A DNA stretch of 64,000 nucleotides from Bacteroidia bacterium (GTDB lineage Bacteria > Bacteroidota > Bacteroidia > Bacteroidales > Paludibacteraceae): positions 1 to 64,000 of the forward strand of contig RZYM01000006.1 of assembly GCA_009930305.1 (NCBI GenBank), given 5' to 3'. Numbering within the stretch: the first letter of the stretch is position 1; the number at the start of each line of letters is the position of its first letter. The notes beneath the pieces are model-generated. The model saw nothing but the letters and a program-made list of their open reading frames with translations. It was not told where the DNA came from and ran no database searches. A program made the translations under genes and the position numbers. Positions 41,770 to 50,340 of this stretch are shown here, in pieces.

Positions 41770-42459
41770 TTATATTAGGCTATATTGCTTTAACATTTTC
41801 CGAGTTCCTTCTTTGCCATTGTGCATTAACACATCGATGATAGACAAATTAGGTATAAATTCAGGAGCAAACTGTGGATATGGTACTATCTGCGTCTGCA
41901 CAAAACTGAGTGCAATGCCATGTTGTGCAAATATCTGTTTATTATACAAGTCTTGTCCACCAATGGCATTATAATACTCCGTTGCTTGAAGATTTTTACA
42001 AATATTCAGCACCTTATCTTGCCCTTTCAAAGTACACTCTTTTTCTAATTCAGACGACAACACTAATTTTGTTCCTATTTCCCAATAATCCAACAAAACT
42101 TGATAACTATGTAGCAGGAATTTACCCAACGATTTTTCATCATAAGTAAAAATAGTATGCAATAGTGGCATTATTTCATGAAAATAAGGCGCTTTAGCAT
42201 AGGCACTTTGCAACATACGTTCAAATTTCTTAAAATCATCGCCAATCTCTACCTCGTTGAACAACTTATTAGGACTTGCACCTTTAAGTATAATGGTAAA
42301 CATCTTTTTCTCACCACCAATAATGATATTATTACGACTCACCCAACCGCCCTTAATATACTGCACATCATCATAAACAACATACGTATCCACAGCAGCC
42401 ATTGCTTGAAAATAACCGATGTACGGCATAAAATATGGTTGCATAATGGCAAGTTTCAT
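41770..42459 (-). CDS. WbqC-like family protein
   Basis: MKLAIMQPYFMPYIGYFQAMAAVDTYVVYDDVQYIKGGWVSRNNI typical WbqC N-terminus. Confidence 0.9.
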   Translation of the reverse strand: MKLAIMQPYFMPYIGYFQAMAAVDTYVVYDDVQYIKGGWVSRNNIIIGGEKKMFTIILKGASPNKLFNEVEIGDDFKKFERMLQSAYAKAPYFHEIMPLLHTIFTYDEKSLGKFLLHSYQVLLDYWEIGTKLVLSSELEKECTLKGQDKVLNICKNLQATEYYNAIGGQDLYNKQIFAQHGIALSFVQTQIVPYPQFAPEFIPNLSIIDVLMHNGKEGTRKMLKQYSLI

Positions 42460-42469
42460 AATATTTGCG

Positions 42470-42504
42470 TTTAGTGTTTAGCGTTGAACGTTTAGTGTTG
42501 AATA
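42470..42504. repeat. Left heptad arm of four-helix-bundle cassette 1 (5 units)
   Basis: TTTAGTG-TTTAGCG-TTGAACG-TTTAGTG-TTGAATA in exact 7-nt phase; contains the S23 stop codon. Confidence 0.85.
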
Positions 42505-42855
42505 GCTGTGCTTGAGGGCACTTAATTTATTGGCAATTTTATCAATCTGAATTTGTAATTCATCTAATTGCGGTTGCTGTATATAACCCAAATCTACAGC
42601 GATCTGAAATTGACAAAATGTTTCTAATAAGGAACCGTATGCTATTTCGATAAAACGTTCTTTTTCCTTGTTCGACGCACGAGATGTTCCTTCTACAATA
42701 TTTGAAACAATTGAAACAGCAGCCCGTTGCAATTGTGAACACAATCCATATTTTTCTTTTTCAGAAAAAGTTGAAGTTAACAAATAAACCTGTCGAACAT
42801 AAATCCGTGCATCTTGATATACTTCCAACTTTTCAAAACCATATTTTTTCGCCAT
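42478..42855 (-). CDS. Four-helix-bundle protein (23S rRNA-IVS / S23 / Avd-like family), copy 1
   Basis: FEKLEVYQDARIYVRQVYLLT...LCSQLQRAAVSIVSNIVEGTSRASNKEKERFIEIAYGSLLETFCQ. ATG at 42855; the ORF track's GTG at 42861 lies at the edge of the repeat. Confidence 0.92.
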   Translation of the reverse strand: MAKKYGFEKLEVYQDARIYVRQVYLLTSTFSEKEKYGLCSQLQRAAVSIVSNIVEGTSRASNKEKERFIEIAYGSLLETFCQFQIAVDLGYIQQPQLDELQIQIDKIANKLSALKHSYSTLNVQR

Positions 42856-42858
42856 AGA

Positions 42859-42928
42859 CACTAAACGTTACACATTAAACATTAAACATTAAACATTAAA
42901 CACTCAACATTACACACTAAACATTCAA
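42859..42928. repeat. Right heptad arm of four-helix-bundle cassette 1 (10 units)
   Basis: CACTAAA-CGTTACA-CATTAAA x4-CACTCAA-CATTACA-CACTAAA-CATTCAA; 42859-42869 is an exact 11-bp inverted match to 42487-42497. Confidence 0.9.
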
Positions 42929-44044
42929 CAATTCTATCGCTTCAATCACCCGCTTCACATCCCCCTCAGTCAACTCTGTATGTATAGGCAAACAAATAAC
43001 ACTATCTGCCATACGAACTGAAACGGGCAGGTTTTCAGGACGAGAAGACTCCAAATCCTTGTAAGTGGAAAATGTACTGATTAAAGGATAAAAATAGCGA
43101 CGTCCTAATATGTTTTTGGCTTTCATCTTAAAATATAATTCATCGCGTGTCATACCGTATTTTTCGGCATCTACAAAAATGGGGAAATAAGCATAATTAT
43201 GTCTTACCCCTTCTATATCATTCATAAAGGAAATGCCGGGAATGTTTTTCAAAGCATTTCTATATTGTTGCACAATCTTTTTACGTATCTCTATGGCATT
43301 ATCAACTTGTTTAAGATTTAATAAACCATACGCAGACCTTACTTCATCAATTTTACCATTAATACCCGGTCCTACAACAGTGGTTTCATCTTCAAAACCA
43401 AAGTTTTTAAGATAATCTATTCGTTTCTTTGTTTCAGCATCATTACAAACCAAAGCTCCACCTTCAATTGTATTATATACTTTAGTAGCATGAAAACTTA
43501 AGGTACTCATATCGCCGGCAGTCAAGACACTTTTACCATTTTGTTTTACTCCAAAAGCATGAGCCGCATCATATATTATCTTCAAACCGTGTTTATCAGC
43601 TATGGCTTGAATCGCATCCATATCACAAGGTGTACCATAAACGTGTACAGGCATTATTGCTGTGGTTTGTGGCGTAATAGCGGCTTCAATTTTATTTGGG
43701 TCAATATTACAGGTAATTGGATCAATATCAACAAAAACAGGTTTGATACCGTTCCACCATAATGAATGAGTAGTAGCAACAAAACTATAAGGTGTAGTAA
43801 TAACTTCTCCTTTTATTCCCAATGCTTGCAAAGCTGTAATAAGAGGTAAAGTACCATTGGTGAAAATACTAATATATTTTACACCCAAATAGTCACACAG
43901 AGCTTCTTCCAATTGCTGATGGAACTGCCCCATATTGGTAATCCACTTACTATCCCATATTTTTTGTAAATAGGGAATAAATTCTTCAAGAGGTGGAAGC
44001 AGCGGCGAGGTTACAGTGATTTGTTTTTTATTAGAATCAGACAT
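42917..44044 (-). CDS. DegT/DnrJ/EryC1/StrS aminotransferase
   Basis: ISIFTNGTLPLITALQALGIKGEVITTPYSFVATTHSL, YDAAHAFGV, STLSFHATKVYNTIEGGALV. Confidence 0.93.
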   Translation of the reverse strand: MSDSNKKQITVTSPLLPPLEEFIPYLQKIWDSKWITNMGQFHQQLEEALCDYLGVKYISIFTNGTLPLITALQALGIKGEVITTPYSFVATTHSLWWNGIKPVFVDIDPITCNIDPNKIEAAITPQTTAIMPVHVYGTPCDMDAIQAIADKHGLKIIYDAAHAFGVKQNGKSVLTAGDMSTLSFHATKVYNTIEGGALVCNDAETKKRIDYLKNFGFEDETTVVGPGINGKIDEVRSAYGLLNLKQVDNAIEIRKKIVQQYRNALKNIPGISFMNDIEGVRHNYAYFPIFVDAEKYGMTRDELYFKMKAKNILGRRYFYPLISTFSTYKDLESSRPENLPVSVRMADSVICLPIHTELTEGDVKRVIEAIELLNV

Positions 44045-44046
44045 TA

Positions 44047-45090
44047 TCAGCGTTTTTTTGTTGTAATTACTAAGTTATATATCAATTTACGCATGCACTT
44101 TGTATTTAAATGGAAATGAATCAAGCACAACAAAGCGATACGAGATACAAATAAACGAATTTTTTCGCATTTATCCAATTGAGATTTTTGACAACAATGA
44201 TATAAAAATACATCTAAACCATTAAGTGAGTTTTTTGCAGTATCAGAGATTTTTATTCCCTGTCTTATTTGATTTACTAACAGCAAGATTTCGTATGGTT
44301 TGCACTTTATTTGCATATCCGCAAAATCAGGTACCACAGCAGAAATATATATCTGTAGATTCCACAAAACAGTTATGTCATTCAATTTCATTGAAGTAGT
44401 TACTGCATCCGGATGTTTCATATAAATATAATCGCAGGCATCTACGCATACAATTGGTCCAAATAACAAATGATGATAAGTTATTATAGAATCAACATAG
44501 CGTTTGCCATATAAAGCAGTAGGATCTGAATTAGGATTTCGTCTTTGAATGAATGCTTGATTTAGAATAAAGTAGTCTCCTTTTATAAATTCTTCAGCTG
44601 AAATAATGCGTCCATCATCAAAACGCGATTGAGGTCCCCATTCTCTACCAGTTTCTATAGGATCTCCTTCTTTTAATATCCATACATTTTGCATACATAA
44701 GCTGCACTCAGGATGTTTCTCCAACATTTCAACTTGACGTTGATATATGTGCGAGCCTTCTATAAAATAATCATCAGCGTCAGCATGAGCAATGTATTTG
44801 CCCGTTGTTAATTTGTAACCATTGCATCGATTGTATCCGCTACGTTGCGAATTATTAGCCGGATTACAAACATCAGAATTACATTGCGATGCCTTAATTA
44901 TATTAGGAAACCTGATCTCATATTCTTTAGCTAATTCAAATGTACCATCATCAGATCTATCATCACTTAAAATAATTTCATACTCAAAAGGAATGTTTTG
45001 AGCAAGCACACTATCAACGCATCGTTTTAATTCTGAGCGTTGATTGTGAGAAATTATTATGATTGATAATATAATCGGTTGACTAGTCAT
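44047..45090 (-). CDS. Glycosyltransferase family 2
   Basis: LSIIIISHNQRSELKRCVDSVLAQ, ILSDDRSDDGT, YIAHADADDYF. Confidence 0.92.
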   Translation of the reverse strand: MTSQPIILSIIIISHNQRSELKRCVDSVLAQNIPFEYEIILSDDRSDDGTFELAKEYEIRFPNIIKASQCNSDVCNPANNSQRSGYNRCNGYKLTTGKYIAHADADDYFIEGSHIYQRQVEMLEKHPECSLCMQNVWILKEGDPIETGREWGPQSRFDDGRIISAEEFIKGDYFILNQAFIQRRNPNSDPTALYGKRYVDSIITYHHLLFGPIVCVDACDYIYMKHPDAVTTSMKLNDITVLWNLQIYISAVVPDFADMQIKCKPYEILLLVNQIRQGIKISDTAKNSLNGLDVFLYHCCQKSQLDKCEKIRLFVSRIALLCLIHFHLNTKCMRKLIYNLVITTKKR

Positions 45091-45127
45091 GTGTAATTAT
45101 TAACTCTATTTTAACACGATATATATT

Positions 45128-46381
45128 CTATCGCAAATTGGTAAAGGCTTTTTCCATTGTTTCTTGTTCCTGGCGAGAAATATGTTGTTCGCAGGCAATA
45201 GATTTCCAATTGGACACACTTGATTTTACATGTTGAATGATTAATTTGCCTTCACTTTGATTGATACGAAACCATTCCGATACACTCAGCAACAAATCGA
45301 AATCTAATGAATTGTCGCTCTCATTGATATTTAGTTTCAGGCCCATGGCATCAGGTTGTGGATTAAGGTCGTAGGCCGGAGACAACCGCCAACCAGTTTT
45401 AGTGAGTAAAAATGCATGATTTCGTAAATGGTCATCTGCATTTGAAATGGCGATGTTAAACGCAATACGTGTAAACAGTTGTTTTAAATCTTCGTTTGGT
45501 TGTGAACCAAAACGCATAATAAACTCGGCAAGGTGTAAATAGCTTACACCAGTAGAAGCGTCATCACCATCTTTATATCCTAACAAAGTCATAGCTGATG
45601 CCATATGAATACGCTTTGCCTGAATACGATCAAAACGCTTAGACAGAAAAGTTGGATATCTACTACTGAGTAAAACCAACTTCGTATCAGGCACCTCTAT
45701 TCCACAACATTTAGCCAATATATTTGCCACATATTCCCAAGTTGATATGTTTACTTCATCATGTGTACTTGGAAACTTCGCTACCCATAGTTCATTATTT
45801 TCATCTAGTACATTCGCCTTAGGTCTAGCGCCGCCTAAAGAAGAACCTGGTGCAAGCAACAGTTTAATCCATCTATCAGACTGTATCGACTCATCTGTTT
45901 CTAATTGCTGAGAAGCATACTCTAAGTCCCTTAAAGCCGCCATAGGTGGAGTTGATAATGCAGCATCGTTATCAAGAAAGTGTCCATTTGGGTCTAATTT
46001 AAAACGCAAACCACCCATACGAGCATCATCAAATACGCCTAAAAGGAAGTCTGATTCTCCTAAAGTGTGTGGTAATCTTTGCTCATTTCGGGCAACTATT
46101 GCTTCACGGCGTTTGAGTAACATACGTCCCCAACGATCAGGAGAAGAATCTAAAAAAACGCCAAAATTAGGCGTATTATCTTTTACATATTGAGGACCTC
46201 CAAAAGGCAAGATATTTGGGTCAAGATAAAATGAACTGTGATTTGTTATCCACGCTTTGTCATATTCAAACCCAAACAACTCTTTGCCTCGCAACCATTG
46301 GACATGCAATATACCCACTAACGTGGGTTCGCTTAATCCTACCCAATCAGCATACACAAAGATATCTTGGTTACTTTTCAT
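45128..46381 (-). CDS. HipA-family serine/threonine kinase toxin (second module)
   Basis: SSPDRWGRMLLKRREA, GSSLGGARPKANV, RIAFNIAISNADDHLRNHAFLL, LSPAYDLNP. Confidence 0.92.
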   Translation of the reverse strand: MKSNQDIFVYADWVGLSEPTLVGILHVQWLRGKELFGFEYDKAWITNHSSFYLDPNILPFGGPQYVKDNTPNFGVFLDSSPDRWGRMLLKRREAIVARNEQRLPHTLGESDFLLGVFDDARMGGLRFKLDPNGHFLDNDAALSTPPMAALRDLEYASQQLETDESIQSDRWIKLLLAPGSSLGGARPKANVLDENNELWVAKFPSTHDEVNISTWEYVANILAKCCGIEVPDTKLVLLSSRYPTFLSKRFDRIQAKRIHMASAMTLLGYKDGDDASTGVSYLHLAEFIMRFGSQPNEDLKQLFTRIAFNIAISNADDHLRNHAFLLTKTGWRLSPAYDLNPQPDAMGLKLNINESDNSLDFDLLLSVSEWFRINQSEGKLIIQHVKSSVSNWKSIACEQHISRQEQETMEKAFTNLR

Positions 46382-46383
46382 GG

Positions 46384-46695
46384 TTACTTTATCAGTTTTG
46401 CATCCTGTAATTTTCGACCAAGCGTATCTTCTGCTCCAATTTGTTTGAGTTGATAATCTAATCCTAAAACAAAAAGCACTTTAAGGTAAGCACCGATGGC
46501 AACACCCTGATCTCCTTTCTCCACCTTAACAAGTGTAGAACGTGCTATACCAGCACGTTCAGAGATTTGCTCTGTAGATAAATTTCTACGCAAACGAGCC
46601 AACTGAATATTGCCACCCACTTCTTGTAAGGTACGCTCCTGGCTTGGCAATAATATCGTTTTATGTTTTCCCATGAGTTGCTGTATTGTTTGCAT
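46384..46695 (-). CDS. XRE-family HTH regulator, HipB-like antitoxin
   Basis: LARLRRNLSTEQISERAGIARSTLVKVEKGDQG. Track start 46737 overlaps the promoter; ATG 46695 or 46674 more likely. Confidence 0.85.
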   Translation of the reverse strand: MQTIQQLMGKHKTILLPSQERTLQEVGGNIQLARLRRNLSTEQISERAGIARSTLVKVEKGDQGVAIGAYLKVLFVLGLDYQLKQIGAEDTLGRKLQDAKLIK

Positions 46696-46702
46696 GTGCG
46701 TA

Positions 46703-46734
46703 CAAAAATAGGCTATTCTGTTTGAAAATACAAA
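46703..46734 (-). promoter_or_regulatory. Bacteroidetes promoter TTTG-N20-TATTTTTG for the second hipBA module
   Basis: + strand caaaaata (46703-46710) and caaa (46731-46734). Confidence 0.65.
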
Positions 46735-46773
46735 CAATTTAATAATATTATATCGTTAAATCGGAATATTTTA

Positions 46774-46887
46774 TCACCTCACATGCCCAAAAGGAATGTT
46801 TTGAGCAAGTACTCTATCAACGCATCGTTTCAGTTCGGAGCGTTGATAGTGGGAAATTATTATGATGGAAAGAAGTGGAATTTCCAT
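46774..46887 (-). pseudogene. Truncated GT2 5' remnant (37 aa)
   Basis: Minus strand MEIPLLSIIIISHYQRSELKRCVDRVLAQNIPFGHVR*; near-identical to the N-terminus of GT2 44047-45090 (LSIIIISHNQRSELKRCVDSVLAQNIPFEYE); about 80 bp aligned at roughly 90% identity by eye. Confidence 0.88.
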
Positions 46888-46888
46888 G

Positions 46889-47755
46889 TCAACTGAACTT
46901 AGCATTAATTATTTCTTTCATAAAATTTACACCTCCAATTTTAATTGATTTTGGTAAATATTTTAATGCATGGGCTTTACTGACTTTATACAAATTAAAC
47001 CAAGCCCTAAAATACCAATAATATATTGATTTTTCAAATGGGAATCGTTGGCTTACAATTTCTACATTTTTACCTTCTTCTAGAAAACGGACAATAAGAG
47101 ACTCTTTAGTTCTACTTTTTATAAGAGATGTATCAGATTCTGTTATACAATAAATTGGAAGATTAGATGCACAACACGATTGAGCATAATAAGCAACCCA
47201 ACTCATAAAAACCACATCGTTACCCCATCTCACTTCATTAAAAGTCAAATTGTGTGTTTTTATAAAATTCATATTAAAAAATTTTTTTACATCTCCAGAA
47301 TATAAAAGAGCCAGAGTAAAATCACCTGTGTTCAAGGCAACTTCTATCCGATTATTCAATTCATCCCCACGTGTTGATTCTTTCCCATCAGATAATCTAA
47401 TAGCTGTACCCTTAAAGAATACTACATCGTAAGTTGTATCTGCAAATTCATCCATTGCCTGGCTTAAGCAGGGATTAAAATAATCATCTGCGCCAATAAT
47501 TGTTAACCATTTGCCTTTAACATGAGGTAACCCCACATTACGAGCATAGCCAGCACCTTTGCCCTCTTTTGTTAAATGAATTTCAACCATTGGGTTATCT
47601 TTACCCGGGAAATTATTAAAATCAACAATTTCAGGATCACTATTATCATCTACCACAATAATTTGCACATCATCGCGTAAGGGTACCGAATTAATACATT
47701 TTTGTAATAACAATGGTTGATTTTTATGAGGTATAAGTATCGAATAATTAATCAT
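46889..47755 (-). CDS. Glycosyltransferase family 2
   Basis: YSILIPHKNQPLLLQKCINSV, VVDDNSDPEIV, GAGYARNVGLPHVKGKWLTIIGADDYF. Confidence 0.9.
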   Translation of the reverse strand: MINYSILIPHKNQPLLLQKCINSVPLRDDVQIIVVDDNSDPEIVDFNNFPGKDNPMVEIHLTKEGKGAGYARNVGLPHVKGKWLTIIGADDYFNPCLSQAMDEFADTTYDVVFFKGTAIRLSDGKESTRGDELNNRIEVALNTGDFTLALLYSGDVKKFFNMNFIKTHNLTFNEVRWGNDVVFMSWVAYYAQSCCASNLPIYCITESDTSLIKSRTKESLIVRFLEEGKNVEIVSQRFPFEKSIYYWYFRAWFNLYKVSKAHALKYLPKSIKIGGVNFMKEIINAKFS

Positions 47756-47825
47756 ATATGTAATTTGTAGTTGATTTAATAATAAAATGAATTAGGTTAA
47801 TTACTAATTGGGGTTGTAATCATAT

Positions 47826-49007
47826 TTATTCTAAAACTTTTTTATATATCTCATATTCTTTCTGAACTATTTTGGTCCATGTACAATTTCCGGGGTATGG
47901 CTGAGTAATAGGTGTTTCTAAAACAGATACGACTTTGTCTGCGAAATCATCAACAAATGTTTCAGATATATCAACACAAAAATCTTTACCTAATAATTCA
48001 ATAATTCCCCCAACATTTGATCCTACAGCATTAGCTCCACATGCTAATGATTCCAAAATAACCAAAGGCAAACCCTCATTTTTACTCGGCAAAATAAAAA
48101 CATCTGTTAGATTCAAAAAATCAGAAATTTCAGATGGTGTTTTTCTACCCCATAATACACAATCTAATTTATAGTTTTCAATTTTATGTTGAATTTCAAT
48201 TTTCAAAGGTCCATCTCCTATTATCCAAAATTCAATTCGATCTTTATATTCTTTGCTTATTTTTAAAAATATATCCGGAAGTAAATCTGCATTTTTTATA
48301 GGCAGAAAATTTCCAACAAAAGTTACTATTTTTTTATTTTGAGGGTTATATTTTGATTTTAAATCTTCAAGTTTTGCGTTATCATATTTGTAAAAACAAG
48401 AATTAATGCCATTATATATAACAACCTTTTCACCTTTCAATGTTAATTTGTCAGATTCTCTCAATAAAGAATTGCTGACAAAAAAATTACAATTTGCATT
48501 TTCAATCGCTGATATTGTTTTAGTTATTGCAAATTCATCTATAAATGGTCTTGAATGTATATCAGAGCCATGCCATGTAACAAAATATGGTATCCCATAT
48601 TTCTGTTTCACATTATCAGCAATAATAGCAGCATCATTAAAATGTGCTATAATTGCATCGTAATTTTTAAAATACTTAGACAGGGTTTTATGCCATTCCC
48701 AATCTAATAATCTATATTTTTTTTTACTATAATAATTCTTAAGAAGGCGACGTAACCCTCTAATATTAGTATAGTATTCTATTTTAGTTATAATTTTAAC
48801 TTTTTTGTTATCTATTATTTTTTCTGAAAGAATATGATTGCTGTAAAAAAAACTTTTTAATGATAATTTGCGATATGATGAGGATATAAGAAAGTAGTCA
48901 ATGTCATAATTATGCTTTAAACTTAGCAATTCGCCCCTGCTTAATGCAATGCCCGTGATGCCTTGTTTTGATGTTCCACCACCTGATATAATAATTGCGA
49001 TTTTCAT
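47826..49007 (-). CDS. Glycosyltransferase family 4
   Basis: VTWHGSDIHSRPF, VVIYNGINSCFY, IVTFVGNFLPIKNADLLP, LPSKNEGLPLVILESLACGANAVGSNVGG. Confidence 0.9.
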   Translation of the reverse strand: MKIAIIISGGGTSKQGITGIALSRGELLSLKHNYDIDYFLISSSYRKLSLKSFFYSNHILSEKIIDNKKVKIITKIEYYTNIRGLRRLLKNYYSKKKYRLLDWEWHKTLSKYFKNYDAIIAHFNDAAIIADNVKQKYGIPYFVTWHGSDIHSRPFIDEFAITKTISAIENANCNFFVSNSLLRESDKLTLKGEKVVIYNGINSCFYKYDNAKLEDLKSKYNPQNKKIVTFVGNFLPIKNADLLPDIFLKISKEYKDRIEFWIIGDGPLKIEIQHKIENYKLDCVLWGRKTPSEISDFLNLTDVFILPSKNEGLPLVILESLACGANAVGSNVGGIIELLGKDFCVDISETFVDDFADKVVSVLETPITQPYPGNCTWTKIVQKEYEIYKKVLE

Positions 49008-49014
49008 TATTTAA

Positions 49015-50301
49015 TTATATACTAAAGTGCGCATTAATAAGTGGAGTATAACCCCTACCTTCTTTTAAATTAATGCCTTCTGCATAAAAAGAGTTGTTTA
49101 TTACTGATATTTGAATAGCTCCATTCATAGAATCACAAGTGTCCTTAGAGGCAGTTGATCCTAAGTCTATTTTATACGTTAAATTATATATATTAGGACG
49201 TACATTTAAATGTGGGATCTCTAAACTAAACGTACCATTTTTAAGTTCTGTAAAATCACAATTCATTTCATCTGATACCCACATAATAGTTTCGATTCCA
49301 AAATTATCGGTCAATTTACACGTTGCTATCATTTTTGAAAAATCGACAATTTCACTAGTTTCAATCTGAAACACTATACGTAAATAATCACCAACAAATG
49401 TATCCTCAATAATATTGCCCTCTTGGTTTTTCAAGGTAATATTTTTTACTAAAATTTTCCCATTGCCAAATCTATCTAAACGTTCGGCAATTGCCACTCT
49501 ATTACTTTCTTGATTAATTGACAAATATTTTGCAATTGCAGCTTCTGCAGTTCCAGTAAACGAAACCATACCATTTTCAAGCACTATACCATTCTTACAT
49601 AAGTTTTTGATCGATGACATATTATGGCTAACGAATAAAACGGTGCGTCCGGCTTGTCGTGATATTTCTTGCATCTTACCTATGGCTTTTTTTTGAAATT
49701 CAGCATCACCTACTGCAAGAACCTCATCTACAACCAATATTTCGGGGTCAAGATGCGCTGCTATTGCAAAACCGAGACGAACAGTCATTCCACTTGAGTA
49801 ACGTTTTGTTGGAGTATCAATATAACGTTCAACACCTGCAAAATTAATTATTTCTTCTAGTTTTCGAGTAATTTCAGGTCTATTCATACCAAGAATAGCC
49901 CCATTCATATAGATATTTTCACGCCCTGTAAGTTCAGGATGGAAACCCGTACCGACTTCGAGTAATGATGCTATACGACCTTTTGCTCGAATTGTACCTG
50001 TAGTAGGAGTTGTAACTCTCGACAATAATTTTAGTAATGTACTTTTACCAGCTCCGTTTTTACCAATGATACCAAGCACATCTCCTTGTTCAACTTTAAA
50101 ATCAATATCTTTTAGAGCCCAAACATATTCGCTCTCTGCTTTCTTAGATCTATCATTTACTGACCCAATTTTAAGATAAGGGTCTTCTTTATGCAATACA
50201 TTCATAGCCCACCAACGATTTAGGTCATTGCCTAAAGTGCGTGTACTTACCAATCCGAGGCGGTATTGTTTACTGATATTGTTAAATTCTATGGCTGTCA
50301 T
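49015..50301 (-). CDS. wzt: Polysaccharide ABC exporter ATP-binding protein with C-terminal extension (Wzt-like)
   Basis: GKNGAGKSTLLKLLSRVTTPTTG, YSSGMTVRLGFAIAAHLDPEILVVDEVLAVGDAEFQKK; about 180-aa C-terminal domain. Confidence 0.93.
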   Translation of the reverse strand: MTAIEFNNISKQYRLGLVSTRTLGNDLNRWWAMNVLHKEDPYLKIGSVNDRSKKAESEYVWALKDIDFKVEQGDVLGIIGKNGAGKSTLLKLLSRVTTPTTGTIRAKGRIASLLEVGTGFHPELTGRENIYMNGAILGMNRPEITRKLEEIINFAGVERYIDTPTKRYSSGMTVRLGFAIAAHLDPEILVVDEVLAVGDAEFQKKAIGKMQEISRQAGRTVLFVSHNMSSIKNLCKNGIVLENGMVSFTGTAEAAIAKYLSINQESNRVAIAERLDRFGNGKILVKNITLKNQEGNIIEDTFVGDYLRIVFQIETSEIVDFSKMIATCKLTDNFGIETIMWVSDEMNCDFTELKNGTFSLEIPHLNVRPNIYNLTYKIDLGSTASKDTCDSMNGAIQISVINNSFYAEGINLKEGRGYTPLINAHFSI

Positions 50302-50308
50302 AATTATG

Positions 50309-50340
50309 TAATCGTGTAATGTGTAATGTGTAGTGTGTAA
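50309..50340. repeat. Solo heptad array between the wzm stop and wzt start codons
   Basis: gtaatcgtgtaatgtgtaatgtgtagtgtgtaa, single orientation. Confidence 0.8.

Noticed and set aside
42856-42861. GTG start (MSMAK...) of the S23-like gene proposed by the ORF track
   Set aside because: The GTG is part of the heptad boundary; both copies share MAK at the ATG 6 nt downstream, which is the more likely start.
42478-42861. Diversity-generating retroelement, because Avd is a related four-helix-bundle protein
   Set aside because: No reverse transcriptase, template repeat or variable repeat is seen near either S23-like gene in the window.
45091-45097. Single GTGTAAT next to the GT2 start codon as a repeat array
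   Set aside because: One isolated 7-mer in AT-rich DNA is expected by chance.
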